Assembly (NCBI RefSeq): GCF_004349245.1
Contig: NZ_SMLC01000050.1
Location: forward strand, 1-43,399
Length of the DNA stretch: 43,399 bases
Reading direction: 5' to 3'
DNA from: Actinomadura sp. 6K520
Lineage (GTDB): Bacteria; Actinomycetota; Actinomycetes; Streptosporangiales; Streptosporangiaceae
The translations under genes were made by a program, and so were the position numbers. The notes under the pieces are model-generated. The model was not told the DNA's origin. It saw only the letters and a list, made by a program, of their open reading frames with translations, and did no database searches. Numbering within the stretch: the first letter of the stretch is position 1; the number at the start of each line of letters is the position of its first letter. Shown piece by piece: positions 1 to 8,521 of this stretch.

Positions 1-137
1 TCTCCCGGCACACCGGCAGGGGCACGATCTTTCATCAGGACTCAACGTCCAGGAACCACGAGTGCTCACCTACCGGCTGGCCACCAACCCGGAGTCTGCC
101 GGATGGCGACTCCCAGAACTGATTAGGTTCCAACTGT

Positions 138-554
138 GTGGTCGCGCAGGTGACGGTGACCAACAACAGGACCACCTCCATACAGGGGGTGTATACGAGC
201 TTCCACGCCCCCTTCAGGCTGGTGAACGTCCTCGGCCAGGAGATCCGCTCGGTCACGAAGCGCCTGAGCCTTGACGGAAGCATCCTCCCGGGTGGGGAAG
301 GTCCCGGCAGCGTCACCTTCTGCGCGGCCGGCATTGCGAGGGGCAGCAAAGTGATCCTCCACCACGGTGGGAAGACGTGGGAGGCCGCGGTCCCCAAGCC
401 CAAACCGAAGCCGAATCCGAAGCCGACTGTGGAGGCCCCGAGAGTTCCACCGCAATCGAACGGCGGTAGTGGTAACGGGGGCGGTGGCGCTTACCCGGGT
501 TACACCGGACCACGGTGTTATGAGCCGGGCGGGAAGGTTTGGCATCCGTGCTGA
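138..554 (+). CDS. Hypothetical secreted/surface-type protein, 5' end uncertain
   Basis: The 138-residue frame uses a GTG start. Residues 1-85 look like a beta-sandwich ligand or telokin-like (DUF4352-type) domain, with VTVTNN near the start. A Lys-Pro linker (PKPKPKPNPKP, about 87-97) follows, then a Gly/Asn-rich segment and a short Cys-containing tail (RCYEPGG...WHPC). No signal peptide or membrane anchor is in this frame. An in-frame stop lies at 120-122, and the residues just before the GTG (LGSNC) read like an internal part of such a domain, so the true gene may begin upstream in another frame and be frameshifted, or be a remnant. No good ribosome-binding site is visible before the GTG. 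Function unknown; a wall-exposed or secreted role is only inferred from the linker. Confidence 0.45.
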   Translation: MVAQVTVTNNRTTSIQGVYTSFHAPFRLVNVLGQEIRSVTKRLSLDGSILPGGEGPGSVTFCAAGIARGSKVILHHGGKTWEAAVPKPKPKPNPKPTVEAPRVPPQSNGGSGNGGGGAYPGYTGPRCYEPGGKVWHPC

Positions 555-714
555 AGGCCACGCCACTCGGTCTTCAACTCATCACGAGCAGCACCTGGGA
601 CTGTCCCGCCTCCTTGGCGTGCTGGGCGGACTTCGAGGGCTCAGAAAGGCTGCCGACCCAGAACGTGCAATTAGCAACGTCCGGTGCCGGGCGCCGTCAG
701 CGAGGTGTGGGGGC

Positions 715-2551
715 TCAGGTCTCTTGCGTCCTTTGGGAAGCCTCTCGTCCGGCTAGGTAGCCGAATACCAGGCCCAGGGAGATCGTCCCTCCGGCGCCTC
801 CGTAGAAACCCTTCAGCGGGGCGCCGCCGGCGTTGCCTGCGGCGAAGAGGCCCGGGATGACGTTGCCCTCGGTGGTGAGCGCCCGGCCGACCGCGTCCGT
901 CTTGGGGCCACCGACGGTTCCCAGTGCGCTGGCGCGGACCTCGAGCGCGTAGTACGGCGGGGTGTCGATCGGTCCGAGCACGCTCGACTTCGGGCTTTTC
1001 AGCACCGGTCGGATGATCTTGGCCAGGGGGCCGACCACGATGGAGCGCATGCGCTCGGGGTCGTTCTTCTTGGCCACTCGTCCCGCGAGTTTGCTCACGA
1101 CCGGGCCGATCGCCGCGGCGATGGTCGTGCGAGCCTTGGCGGTGGCGGCGGGGAACCGGGCGTCCGGCGAGAACCGGCCCAGCCTGGGGTAGAACGCGCC
1201 GAAGTAGCGGTCGAACAGCGTGTCGCCGCGGCCAAACTGCGGATCGCGGGCCCGTCGCGCCTCGGGATTGAACCGGTCGACGGTGCGGAGCAGCCCGCCT
1301 CGTCCACCCCGATCTTGGACGCCAGCTCCGAGAGACTGTCCGCACGCTGGAGATAGTCCGGCACCTCTCCGCCCGGCGGGACGCCGAAGATCCCGAACTT
1401 CGTCCAGTAGTTGTGGTCGAAGACCAGCCACGCGGTGGCGTTCGGCATTGTGCCCGTCTCCGGGTCGACCTCCCGCATGATCGCCCCGAACTGGTCGTAG
1501 GCCAGCGCTTCGTTCGCAAAGCGCTCGCCTGAGCGGTTCACCATGATGCTGTGCGGCAGGGCCCGCTCACCCAGGAAGACCCGGCTCAGCGGACGGCCTT
1601 CCAGCTCTTCACCGGGCAGTTGCACACCGGGCATCCACCAGGCGTCGTCCATGCCGGCCAGGTCGGCTCCCACCTCCTGGGCCAGCTGCACGGCGATGCC
1701 GTCATGGCCCTTGGGGGAGACCTGCACGCCGAAGGGCGCGTCGAGGAAGGTCTCGGTGAGCTTGCTCGAACTCTCGAACCCGCCGCTGGCCAGCAGTACG
1801 CCCCTGGTCGCGCGAACAGTGTGCTCAACGCCGTCCGTCCGGACGATGACTCCGCGCACCTCCCGCCTTTGGTGACCAGCCGGGTCGCGGGTGCCTTGAC
1901 TCGCACGTCGACACCGTTGCGCAGGCCGGCCTCCAGCAGGGCTCCGATGAGGGCCGGTCCGGCGAGCCAGACGTCGTCGATGCCGATCCCGCCCAGCAGC
2001 CAGAACGGCAGCGGGTTCTTGGCCATGCCGGTCGTGAGGGCCGGCCGCACGTACTTCGCGGCGTCACCGAGCCCCTCGGGGGAGTAGGGGCCGGGGAAGA
2101 GCGCCCGGCCCACGGACGCGCCCTCGATGTCGGAGCGGTAGTCCGGCCAGATCGCCGGGATCCAGCCGAAAGAGGTGTGCTCCTCGATGAACCGGGCGAC
2201 GTGGGGGCCGGTCTCCAGGAACTTCTCCACCAAGTCGTGGTCGAGGATCTGGTCGCGTCCCTGGCCGTAGATGTAGCGCCGGGCCTGGTCCAGGTCGTCG
2301 TCCACCTTCAGGTCCCCGGTCGAGAATCCGTGGTCGGGGATCCAGGCGGCCCCGGCCGAGATGCCGGTGGCACCCCCGACGATCTCCCGGGACTCGACCA
2401 CGAGAACCCGCGCGCCTTCCTTCGCCGCGGTGAGCGCCGCCATCAGCCCCGCGCCACCTGACCCGACGATCACCACGTCCACCTCGTGGGGCAGGCCCTC
2501 CTCGGACGCGCGTCCGATGGAGCCACTGTGCCGTGCTGCACTGGTAACCAT
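715..2551 (-). pseudogene. FAD-dependent 3-ketosteroid-dehydrogenase-like flavoprotein, two frameshifts
   Basis: Three consecutive minus-strand frames join into one protein of about 612 residues of the fumarate reductase/KstD flavoprotein superfamily. The first frame (2551 to about 1866) has the FAD-binding motif VGSGGAGL and the GGATGISAG loop. The second (about 1866 to 1292) carries ASGGFESS and the NRSGERFANE segment. The third (about 1290 to 715) has the C-terminal FAD domain GLFAAGNAGG...FYGGAGGTISLGLVFGYLAG. Each break is repaired by adding one base, near 1864-1869 (after Thr-Lys-Gly) and near 1288-1294 (after Asp-Glu-Ala-Gly). Both lie in the same GGCGGG context. No other decay is visible, so this is either a very recent pseudogene or an assembly error. 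An intact protein would dehydrogenate a cyclic ketone, relevant to the catabolic operons 6 kb away. Confidence 0.8.
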
Positions 2552-2929
2552 AATCTAACCCCGATTCCCTTGATACCTGAGGAGCTCTAAGGCGAGGGCG
2601 CCCACTCCTGGGTAGAAGGCAGCCGTCTGCCCCCTACCCGTTCGTGACGTATTCGTGCGAGCCATCAGCAACGGGTGGGGTCATGCGTCGCGCCGTCGTA
2701 GACGAGAGCGACGGACCGGAGGGACGCCGCGGGGCGAAAGGCGAGGTCGGGCTAGGTGCTGGTCGAGGTGGCGACGTCCGGGCGTGAAGTTCCTGGACGT
2801 GTTCAGCAGACCGAGCTTGCTGTCGTTCTGCTGACCCGCGCGGTCTCATCTTTCGTACGGCCGGCGCGCATCCATACCGAAACGATCGATCGTAGGCACT
2901 TCACACCCTGGGCCCGGCATATTAGGGCC
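2552..2929. other. Intergenic stretch without a supported gene
   Basis: This 378-bp stretch lies between two divergently transcribed genes. Short open frames on both strands show no recognisable domain. A CATATTAGG sequence at 2919-2927, just before the ATG at 2930, resembles a -10 box placed for a leaderless transcript. A CGATCGATCG palindrome lies at 2883-2892. Confidence 0.4.
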
Positions 2930-4792
2930 ATGGACATGCCATCGTGGCCTTCTGATGCCCCGAAACCAGATCGTCGTCGCGAAGTCAGCGATCGTGCGGC
3001 CGACACGCCAGTCGAGGAAACGCGGGAGAATAAGGCGCTGGAACGAGAGTTATCTCAAGTGGAATCAGCAGCCCGAGAGGCTTGTGAGGAGGTGGTGGAC
3101 AAGTTCGCGGAGACAGTGCACAGGGCAAAGAAGGAGGACGCGGAGGAAATCAGGGAGTTGGAGACCGTCTTCCGCGAGAAGATGGCGGCTTGGGAAGCAT
3201 ACGAACCGTCGGCGGGGGACGCCTCCTCGGTGTTCGTGGAGCGAGCGAAGCGATCTGCACGGGAAGATGCTGACCAGCACAGGGTCAGGCGCCAGGAACG
3301 AGTCCAATCCCTGGCTGGTATTGCGCGCCGAGCGTGCGAGACACTCGATGATCAGCAGCTATCTGAACTTTACGGCTTTCATCAGCTAGGTCTTGCCGAC
3401 AGGCGCGCCAGTGAAAATAAAGAACGCATTTTGCGCCACAAGAAGGAGATTAAGGGCATCTTCGATCGAGGTAGGACGAGCATCGACCTCTATATGGGAA
3501 GTGAGAATCGGCAGGCCGATGCGGATCCCTTCGCAGAGCTGGACGCTCGTTACCAGAGGCTGGCCGAGGAGGAACGTCTTTCCCGGCGTGCGGTCGACAC
3601 GGCCACACCCGAGCGCAAGGACGCCGTCCTGGAGACTTTCGGGCGGAGAATACGGGAGATATTCGGTAACCGAGGCCTGGAGGCTCCCCCGGACGCGAGG
3701 CCGGAAGAGAAGACTACTCCCGGTCTGGTAGAGCGAGCAAAGCCTACGATCATGTTCCGTGCTTTGACGTGCGCCATGGACGCTTTCGAGCCCGGATTAG
3801 GACGATTGGCGCTGCGGATCAAGATGGTCTGGGAGGCCGGTGAGGCGCTGACCGGGAAGGGGCCGACCCGAATCACCATTCCGCTCGAGTATGTCGGCGT
3901 GACGGTCACAGACGCCAAAGGCAATCCCAGATTACGGTTCGACCTGGCATTCGGCGACATTCCGACGATAGGGCCGGAAGCCGCACCGACCACCAGTGGG
4001 CTCGATTCTGGGGCATCGACCGCTACGGGAGAGACACAACTTCCCCCTGGGTTGAAGCGGGCGTATTTCGTCCAGGAAGAAGGATCGGCTTCGTTCTCAC
4101 TGCGGCGCCCCACCGAATTTGGCGTCCTGACAAAGGATGCACACCTCGACGTTGGCGTCGTACCCCTCTCGTTGGATACCGGCAGATGGCGAGTCGCCGC
4201 CGAACCTCGCTGGCGGCGGCCGGACGAGTTCGAAGGCGATCGGCCAAGCCGACGTCCCTCTCCTGAACCCTTGTTTCCAGAGGCACGCGCCGCAGCAGCG
4301 GATACAGCAGGCGAGGCGTGGCCGGGCACCCCCGAAGCCGTGCCAGAGTCACCCTCTGCGCGCTGGGGTGTCGACTCCGCAGACCCTGCCGATCCGCCGC
4401 CGCCGCGCGGGCCAGGGCCCGGCGGGTCCGCCGGCCAAGGGGAAAAGCCCGGCCCCGTCCACGGTGCCGGGTTGAGAGACTTCGCGGATCTGGACCCGGC
4501 AGAGTTTCTGCTCGTGATCGTTTACGTGGACATGAGAGGACTTCAAGGGTTCGACCTCGCCGTGCACGGGCTGATCCTGGCCCAGCGGGCGTTGCACCAA
4601 CATGTGTTCTCTCCCCGTAGACCGGGAAGCGCGAAGACTTCGGCGCAGTGGCTCCGTCGTATCGGCGCCGTCATGCTGTGCGACCACCGGCTCGGACTGG
4701 CCGCTCACATTGACGTCGACCTGCGAACCCGCAAGCCGTCATGCAGGGATATCGGTGTACTGGTTCCCTATACCGTACAATCCCCGCCCTGA
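2930..4792 (+). CDS. Unrecognised large coiled-coil protein
   Basis: About 620 residues from the ATG at 2930 (M-D-M-P-S-W); the open frame extends further upstream, but that part has no coding look and no ribosome-binding site. Residues about 20-240 are highly charged, Glu/Lys/Arg-rich and helical, consistent with a long coiled coil. Residues about 275-430 look like a mixed or beta domain (for example ITIPLEYVGVTVTD and FSLRRPTEFGVL). A Pro/Gly/Ala-rich linker (about 460-510) leads to a C-terminal region (about 515-620) that includes FADLDPAEFLLVIVYVDM. No signal peptide or membrane segment is seen. Codon use is less GC-biased than in the catabolic genes, suggesting separate ancestry. The 3' end overlaps the convergent gene by 54 nt. 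I do not recognise the family; the pairing with the neighbouring membrane coiled-coil gene is suggestive only. Confidence 0.6.
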   Translation: MDMPSWPSDAPKPDRRREVSDRAADTPVEETRENKALERELSQVESAAREACEEVVDKFAETVHRAKKEDAEEIRELETVFREKMAAWEAYEPSAGDASSVFVERAKRSAREDADQHRVRRQERVQSLAGIARRACETLDDQQLSELYGFHQLGLADRRASENKERILRHKKEIKGIFDRGRTSIDLYMGSENRQADADPFAELDARYQRLAEEERLSRRAVDTATPERKDAVLETFGRRIREIFGNRGLEAPPDARPEEKTTPGLVERAKPTIMFRALTCAMDAFEPGLGRLALRIKMVWEAGEALTGKGPTRITIPLEYVGVTVTDAKGNPRLRFDLAFGDIPTIGPEAAPTTSGLDSGASTATGETQLPPGLKRAYFVQEEGSASFSLRRPTEFGVLTKDAHLDVGVVPLSLDTGRWRVAAEPRWRRPDEFEGDRPSRRPSPEPLFPEARAAAADTAGEAWPGTPEAVPESPSARWGVDSADPADPPPPRGPGPGGSAGQGEKPGPVHGAGLRDFADLDPAEFLLVIVYVDMRGLQGFDLAVHGLILAQRALHQHVFSPRRPGSAKTSAQWLRRIGAVMLCDHRLGLAAHIDVDLRTRKPSCRDIGVLVPYTVQSPP

Positions 4793-5659
4793 CCCTCCGT
4801 GCAGAACGATCGGCCCGAGGCTCACTGCCCCCTTCGCCATCGTCTTGACGATCTCGAAAAGCGCCTTGACTCTCGGGTCTTCGGTCTGCACAGCGTTTCT
4901 GAGCCAGTCCTCGAGTTCCGTCTCGTCGATACCGGAGAACCAGTAGCGTGCCTTCAATGGGGTGCTGCTCACCACGCGGCTGCTCACCAACCGCAAACCC
5001 GCGGCACTGGCCAGGTGGAGCATTACATCTTCAACCGCGTAGCTGACATCGGTATCGTCGCACTTGATCTCTCCGCGAACTGCTCCCCAAGAATCTTTCT
5101 CGAGATCGTTTAGCCGGTGGTCATGCGATCGTTGTGCATTGCCGATCTTGTCGAGGCGCGACTTCTCCGCGGCTAACCCCGATCGCACCTCCTCGTGGTG
5201 CTGTCCCACACGGAGCGCGAGGCCCCTGAGTTCCTCGGTCACTCGCTCCAACCGGGCCAGGGTTTCGCGGTGGGACTCTGCAGCCTCGGTCTCGAGGTTT
5301 CCTCGCAGGGCCTCCAACTTGTCGGTCACCTCAGTGATTTGACGGGCCGTTTCCACCCTCGATCGTTCGGCCGCGTCATGCAACACGCCCATGGCACTGC
5401 GCAAGTCCGCAGCATGCTGGTCTCGCATCTCCGTACGCGTCGCGGCCACTTCACCGCGTACCGTACCGATCTCGTTGTTCAGACTGGCTTGGGCAGCTTC
5501 TGCCATCCTCCTGATCTGGTCTTGTAATTCGGCGAACTTCTGCGTGCTCTCCGCGCGCCTGCGCCTACCCCCGATCAGCTCCGTAACTCCAAGCGCGACC
5601 CCGGCAAGCATGATCACAATCGCTAGGAAGAGTTGCGTCATAGACGGAAGATACGCCAT
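4739..5659 (-). CDS. N-terminally anchored membrane coiled-coil protein
   Basis: 306 residues. A hydrophobic segment at about 8-28 (FLAIVIMLAGVALGVTELIGG) is followed by Arg-Arg-Arg-Arg, so the protein should be anchored with its bulk in the cytoplasm. Residues about 35-190 are a long uninterrupted helix with heptad-like Leu/Ala spacing, a rod-like coiled coil. A globular C-terminal domain (about 195-306) contains GEIKCDDTDVSYAVEDVMLHLASAAGLRLVSSRVV and a Gly-rich end, GGSGRGLYGIG. The ATG at 5641 (MTQLF) is an alternative start; neither start has a strong Shine-Dalgarno. The IS element begins only 58 nt upstream and has probably removed the native promoter. The 3' end overlaps the convergent coiled-coil gene. 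Function not recognised. Confidence 0.65.
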   Translation of the reverse strand: MAYLPSMTQLFLAIVIMLAGVALGVTELIGGRRRRAESTQKFAELQDQIRRMAEAAQASLNNEIGTVRGEVAATRTEMRDQHAADLRSAMGVLHDAAERSRVETARQITEVTDKLEALRGNLETEAAESHRETLARLERVTEELRGLALRVGQHHEEVRSGLAAEKSRLDKIGNAQRSHDHRLNDLEKDSWGAVRGEIKCDDTDVSYAVEDVMLHLASAAGLRLVSSRVVSSTPLKARYWFSGIDETELEDWLRNAVQTEDPRVKALFEIVKTMAKGAVSLGPIVLHGGSGRGLYGIGNQYTDIPA

Positions 5660-5717
5660 GACTTACAGCCCTTCATGGCGGATGCCCGCGGAACGCGATG
5701 TCAGCTCCCGCGTCACT

Positions 5718-5732
5718 GAGCCTTTTTCAGCG
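5718..5732. repeat. IS5-family inverted repeat, left in window
   Basis: GAGCCTTTTTCAGCG, perfectly complementary to 6619-6633. The transposase stop codon falls inside it. Confidence 0.9.
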
Positions 5733-6497
5733 TGATGTGGTCTCGCGGAGTTGCAGGGTGTGGATGGCTTTGGCGAGGTGTCCGGCGCGGTGGGGGCAGC
5801 AGCGCAGCTTCCGCAGGATTCGCCATGACTTGAGCTGGGCGTTCGCGCGTTCGCCGGGTCCGCGGAGCTTGGCATGTGCGCGGTTGGCGTCCTTCTGGGG
5901 CTCGGGCTTGTCGCGTCCCTTGTAGGGCGTGAGGATGTGCGTGCCGGCGCCCTGGTAGGCCTTGTCGGCCAGCACGAGCAGACCGGTGGCGGCCAGTGCA
6001 CGGATGACGCCCCAGATCCGGGCCGCCGCCAGGTCGTGGACCGAGCCGCGCAGTGGTCCCGACACCCACAGCAAGGTCCCGTCCGGTGCGGCGATGACCT
6101 GGAGGTTCATGCCGTGGCGGCGATGCTTTCCCGAGTAGTAGGGCCGGTCGGCGGCGACCCGGTCGATCGAGATCAAGGTGCCGTCCAGCACCAGGTAAGG
6201 CAGCCCGGCTTTGACCGCTCTGGCCAGCGCCGCGCCGAGTTTGGGCGCGCGGGCGGTGCGCAGGTCGACGGTCTCGTTGACGTAGCGCCACGCGGTGGTG
6301 GTGGAGATGCCGAATCCGGCACCCAGTTCGGCGTAGGTCTCGCCTTTGCGCAGGTAGACCAGGGTCATCAGGGCCTGCATGCCTGGGGGCAGGCACCGGC
6401 CTTTGCTCCCGATAGCCCGGCGGTGGCGGCAGACGACACCGGTGGCGTAGGCCAGGGTCCGGCGCGACAACGGCAGCGAAGCACGGTACAAAAGCAT
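5727..6497 (-). CDS. IS5-family transposase (DDE_Tnp_4 type)
   Basis: 256 residues, full length for the family. An N-terminal helix-turn-helix region (about 37-75, including TYAELGAGFGISTTTAWRYV) should bind the element ends. The RNase-H-like catalytic core shows the DDE triad as Asp105 (LVLDGT), Asp178 (LADKAYQG) and Glu216 (PGERANAQLK). The gene fills the element, ends inside the inverted repeat and has no programmed frameshift, unlike two-frame IS5 relatives. It catalyses cut-and-paste movement of its own element. No truncation or missing residue is seen. Confidence 0.92.
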   Translation of the reverse strand: MLLYRASLPLSRRTLAYATGVVCRHRRAIGSKGRCLPPGMQALMTLVYLRKGETYAELGAGFGISTTTAWRYVNETVDLRTARAPKLGAALARAVKAGLPYLVLDGTLISIDRVAADRPYYSGKHRRHGMNLQVIAAPDGTLLWVSGPLRGSVHDLAAARIWGVIRALAATGLLVLADKAYQGAGTHILTPYKGRDKPEPQKDANRAHAKLRGPGERANAQLKSWRILRKLRCCPHRAGHLAKAIHTLQLRETTSR

Positions 6498-6618
6498 CTG
6501 AGGCCTCTGGTGGGGACGGGACGTTGTGAGAGACCAACCGTCCTACCAGGGGTTTCTTGACGTCCGGCGCCGTCCACGCCGTCCGCGATCATGCTGTGAT
6601 CAGCGCACACCGAACTGC

Positions 6619-6633
6619 CGCTGAAAAAGGCTC
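6619..6633. repeat. IS5-family inverted repeat, right in window
   Basis: CGCTGAAAAAGGCTC, the exact complement of 5718-5732. The target duplication ACT follows at 6634-6636. Confidence 0.9.
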
Positions 6634-6853
6634 ACTGATGTCCAACACCGTGAAGACGGCCGACGTCCATCCATGACGGGCAAGTCCACCTGGCTTCAGC
6701 CCGGCGTTCGCACATGCTGCTGTGGGCGAGTGCGGCGGCCAAGGTGGGGTGGTACCTCAGGCGTGGGACCGGCTGCGCCGAGGGGAAGTCCGCATGGACC
6801 ACCTTGGTCAGTATGGGTGACTGCACCGTCACGCGAACTGGAGCCGGGACAGG

Positions 6854-7048
6854 TCAGCGTTCCGGCTGCTGCTTGACCTGTTCGAGGAGGTTGGCGAACT
6901 CGGTGGCGGTCAGGGCGAGGTGTCCTGCGCCCGGGTCCTTGCTGTCTCGCATCCCGATCCCGGTCCCCAACGGAAGTCGCCCCAGTTCAACGCACTGTTG
7001 GTCGCTAATGCCGCCGCTGTAACTGCTCTTTCGCCAACGGACGTTCAT
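6854..7048 (-). CDS. DUF397 domain small protein
   Basis: 64 residues covering almost exactly one DUF397 domain: the opening WRKSSYSG, a Cys-Val-Glu strand, RDSKDPGAGHLALT and the closing FANLLEQVK. Its ATG overlaps the stop of the upstream HTH gene in an ATGA arrangement, so the two are translationally coupled. In actinomycetes such proteins are encoded next to Scr1-type HTH regulators and RsbW-like ATPases, in WhiJ/AbaA-like loci linked to development or antibiotic control; that role is family knowledge. The 220 bp between this gene and the IS element hold no supported gene. Confidence 0.9.
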   Translation of the reverse strand: MNVRWRKSSYSGGISDQQCVELGRLPLGTGIGMRDSKDPGAGHLALTATEFANLLEQVKQQPER

Positions 7049-7860
7049 GAGTACTGCTCCAGGTACTGCTCGATGAGAGCGCGCGAGGCTTCTTCGGGGA
7101 GGGCCTTCGCACCGATACGTTCGAACTTAGTCGAAAAGTCCCTCACCTCGATAGGGCTCTCGATCAAGCGTCCGCCGTTCTGGGCGCCGGCATAAGCCAC
7201 ATCCCGCGCTGGTAGGCATATGACCTGGAACGACCCGTCGAAGCCGTGGTGCGGGCCAGCCGCAGTCGGAACGATCCGCATGATGACGTTCGCTCGGCTC
7301 GCCATCTCGAGCAGGTGCTCAAGTTGGTGCTTCATAGTTTCGGGACCGCCGATGGGGATGGCCAGCACGCTCTCATCAACGAGCATCCAGAGCGTAGGCG
7401 CATCCGAGCGCTCCAAGATCAGACGTTGCCGCTCCAGGCGCGTGGCGATCTCCGTCTCGATTTCCTTGGTCGTCTCCGTTTCGAGGAGCGCGCGGATGTA
7501 TCCCTCGGTCTGGAAAGGTCGAGGGATCGCCTTCCCGTGGTAGGTCTTGATCGCGGTGGACGTCTTCTCGTACTCCATGCATTGACGCGCCCAGTCCGGA
7601 TCATGGGCCATTCGGGCGAACCAGAGGATCAGCTGAAAAAGCAGACCTGTCCCGTAGTGCTTGTCGAGTAGCCGCATTTGATCATCCTGAGGGCGTCGCC
7701 TGCCCGCCTCCATGTTGGAAACAGTCGAGCGAGCGGCGCCGATGATCTCGCCGCACTGGGCGAGCGACAGTCCTGCCTTCTCTCGCATGAAACGCATGAA
7801 GAAAGCTAGGAAGTGCCACATTGAGAGCCGAGGGTCCAGGGGTTCGCGAACGGGGGGCAT
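7045..7860 (-). CDS. Scr1-family helix-turn-helix regulator (XRE HTH plus DUF5753)
   Basis: 271 residues from the ATG at 7860, which has a good GGGAG ribosome-binding site; a TTG 12 nt upstream is also open but less likely. The N-terminal XRE-type helix-turn-helix (about 20-70) includes REKAGLSLAQCGEIIGAARSTVSNMEAGRR. The rest (about 85-271) is a DUF5753 effector domain with the typical QTEGYIRALL, a VDESVLAIPIGG segment and IRIVP-like strands before a conserved HHGFDGSFQV. It is the central member of a trio with the DUF397 gene downstream and the ATPase gene on the opposite strand. An inverted repeat between the divergent genes is the likely operator. Confidence 0.93.
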   Translation of the reverse strand: MPPVREPLDPRLSMWHFLAFFMRFMREKAGLSLAQCGEIIGAARSTVSNMEAGRRRPQDDQMRLLDKHYGTGLLFQLILWFARMAHDPDWARQCMEYEKTSTAIKTYHGKAIPRPFQTEGYIRALLETETTKEIETEIATRLERQRLILERSDAPTLWMLVDESVLAIPIGGPETMKHQLEHLLEMASRANVIMRIVPTAAGPHHGFDGSFQVICLPARDVAYAGAQNGGRLIESPIEVRDFSTKFERIGAKALPEEASRALIEQYLEQYS

Positions 7861-7915
7861 CGCTTCTCCCAAGTTTCCAAGTTGTGTGGGTACAGCGAGA
7901 GGTTAGGCATCTCAG

Positions 7916-7929
7916 GTGACTCTTGTCAC
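7916..7929. promoter_or_regulatory. Candidate operator between HTH and ATPase genes
   Basis: Perfect inverted repeat GTGAC-N4-GTCAC, centred in the 107-bp space between the divergent starts (7860 and 7968). The position suits control of both genes by the HTH protein. Assignment is inferred from symmetry and place only. Confidence 0.4.
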
Positions 7930-7967
7930 GGGAAGTTGAAATCTCTCAAGGCAAGGGCGGGGCGAGG

Positions 7968-8393
7968 ATGGAGACTGCGACCGAAGAGTCAGCCATGTCC
8001 CTTTTGGGGACGCCAGCCGCGGTGGGGATCGCGCGGAATTTTGTGGATATGCGAATCCGCAAATGGGGTTATATGCACATTCTCGATAGTGTGCGGCTCG
8101 TCGTCTCGGAACTCGTGACGAACGCGGCCCGGCAGACGCCGCATGAGGAGATCCGGCTGCAGCTCAGTCGGGACGCGTACGGCGTCATCGTCGCCGTCTG
8201 GGACGCGGCCCATGAGCTTCCCCAGGCCAAGCCGATGGCCGAACTCACCCTCGAAAACCTCGACCTGTCCGAGGATGCGTTCGACGACAACGGCGGCTGG
8301 GGCCTGCACATCGTCCAGGCCCTGTCCACCAAGTGCGGGGTCATCCGCGACCCTGCCGGCGGCAAATGGGTCTGGTCCCGAATGCGTCCGTAG
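7968..8393 (+). CDS. RsbW-like ATP-binding (HATPase_c) anti-sigma-type protein
   Basis: 141 residues from the ATG at 7968, chosen for its GGGGCGAGG ribosome-binding site; the open frame continues to a TTG at 7923. It is a stand-alone GHKL ATPase domain. The N box is SELVTNAARQT, the G1 box is VAVWDAA and the G2 box is GGWGLHIVQALS, with a final KWVWSRM strand. No membrane or sensor domain is present. Such proteins act as serine kinases or anti-sigma factors by binding a partner; in WhiJ-type loci they accompany the HTH and DUF397 proteins. Stop and a hairpin terminator follow. Confidence 0.92.
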   Translation: METATEESAMSLLGTPAAVGIARNFVDMRIRKWGYMHILDSVRLVVSELVTNAARQTPHEEIRLQLSRDAYGVIVAVWDAAHELPQAKPMAELTLENLDLSEDAFDDNGGWGLHIVQALSTKCGVIRDPAGGKWVWSRMRP

Positions 8394-8472
8394 TGGCCTG
8401 AACCTGCCGTCACCGGTCACCTCTGGCGGGCCGGCCGCGAGCGCCTCGGCGCGGAAGTGGCCACCGATCAGG

Positions 8473-8510
8473 CCCGAGGACCGGGAAGTTGCCGGTTCCC
8501 GGCCCTCGGG
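8473..8510. terminator. Bidirectional hairpin terminator
   Basis: CCCGAGGACCGGGAA pairs with TTCCCGGCCCTCGGG around an 8-nt loop, with one A-C mismatch. It lies between the convergent ATPase and acetyltransferase genes and has no U tract, as is common in actinomycetes. Confidence 0.65.
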
Positions 8511-8521
8511 ATCATCGGGTG

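Larger units (their letters stand above)
5718..6633 (-). mobile_element. IS5-family insertion sequence, complete
   Basis: The 916-bp element has perfect 15-bp terminal inverted repeats, GAGCCTTTTTCAGCG at 5718-5732 and its complement at 6619-6633. They are flanked by a direct 3-bp duplication ACT (5715-5717 and 6634-6636). Size, ends and the single 256-residue DDE transposase fit the IS5 family (IS1031-like group by its 3-bp duplication). Both ends and the transposase are intact, so it is probably recent and still mobile. It sits directly upstream of the membrane coiled-coil gene. Confidence 0.9.

Noticed and set aside
1095..2551. Separate short flavoprotein genes
   Set aside because: The frames join end to end into one KstD-like protein with single-base breaks, so they are one damaged gene.
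4349..4708. Minus-strand open frame inside the coiled-coil gene
   Set aside because: Third-position GC is high in the plus frame through to its stop at 4792; the antisense frame has no recognisable features.
6632..6832. 66-residue minus-strand open frame after the IS element
   Set aside because: No domain, no ribosome-binding site, and it begins in IS-flank sequence.
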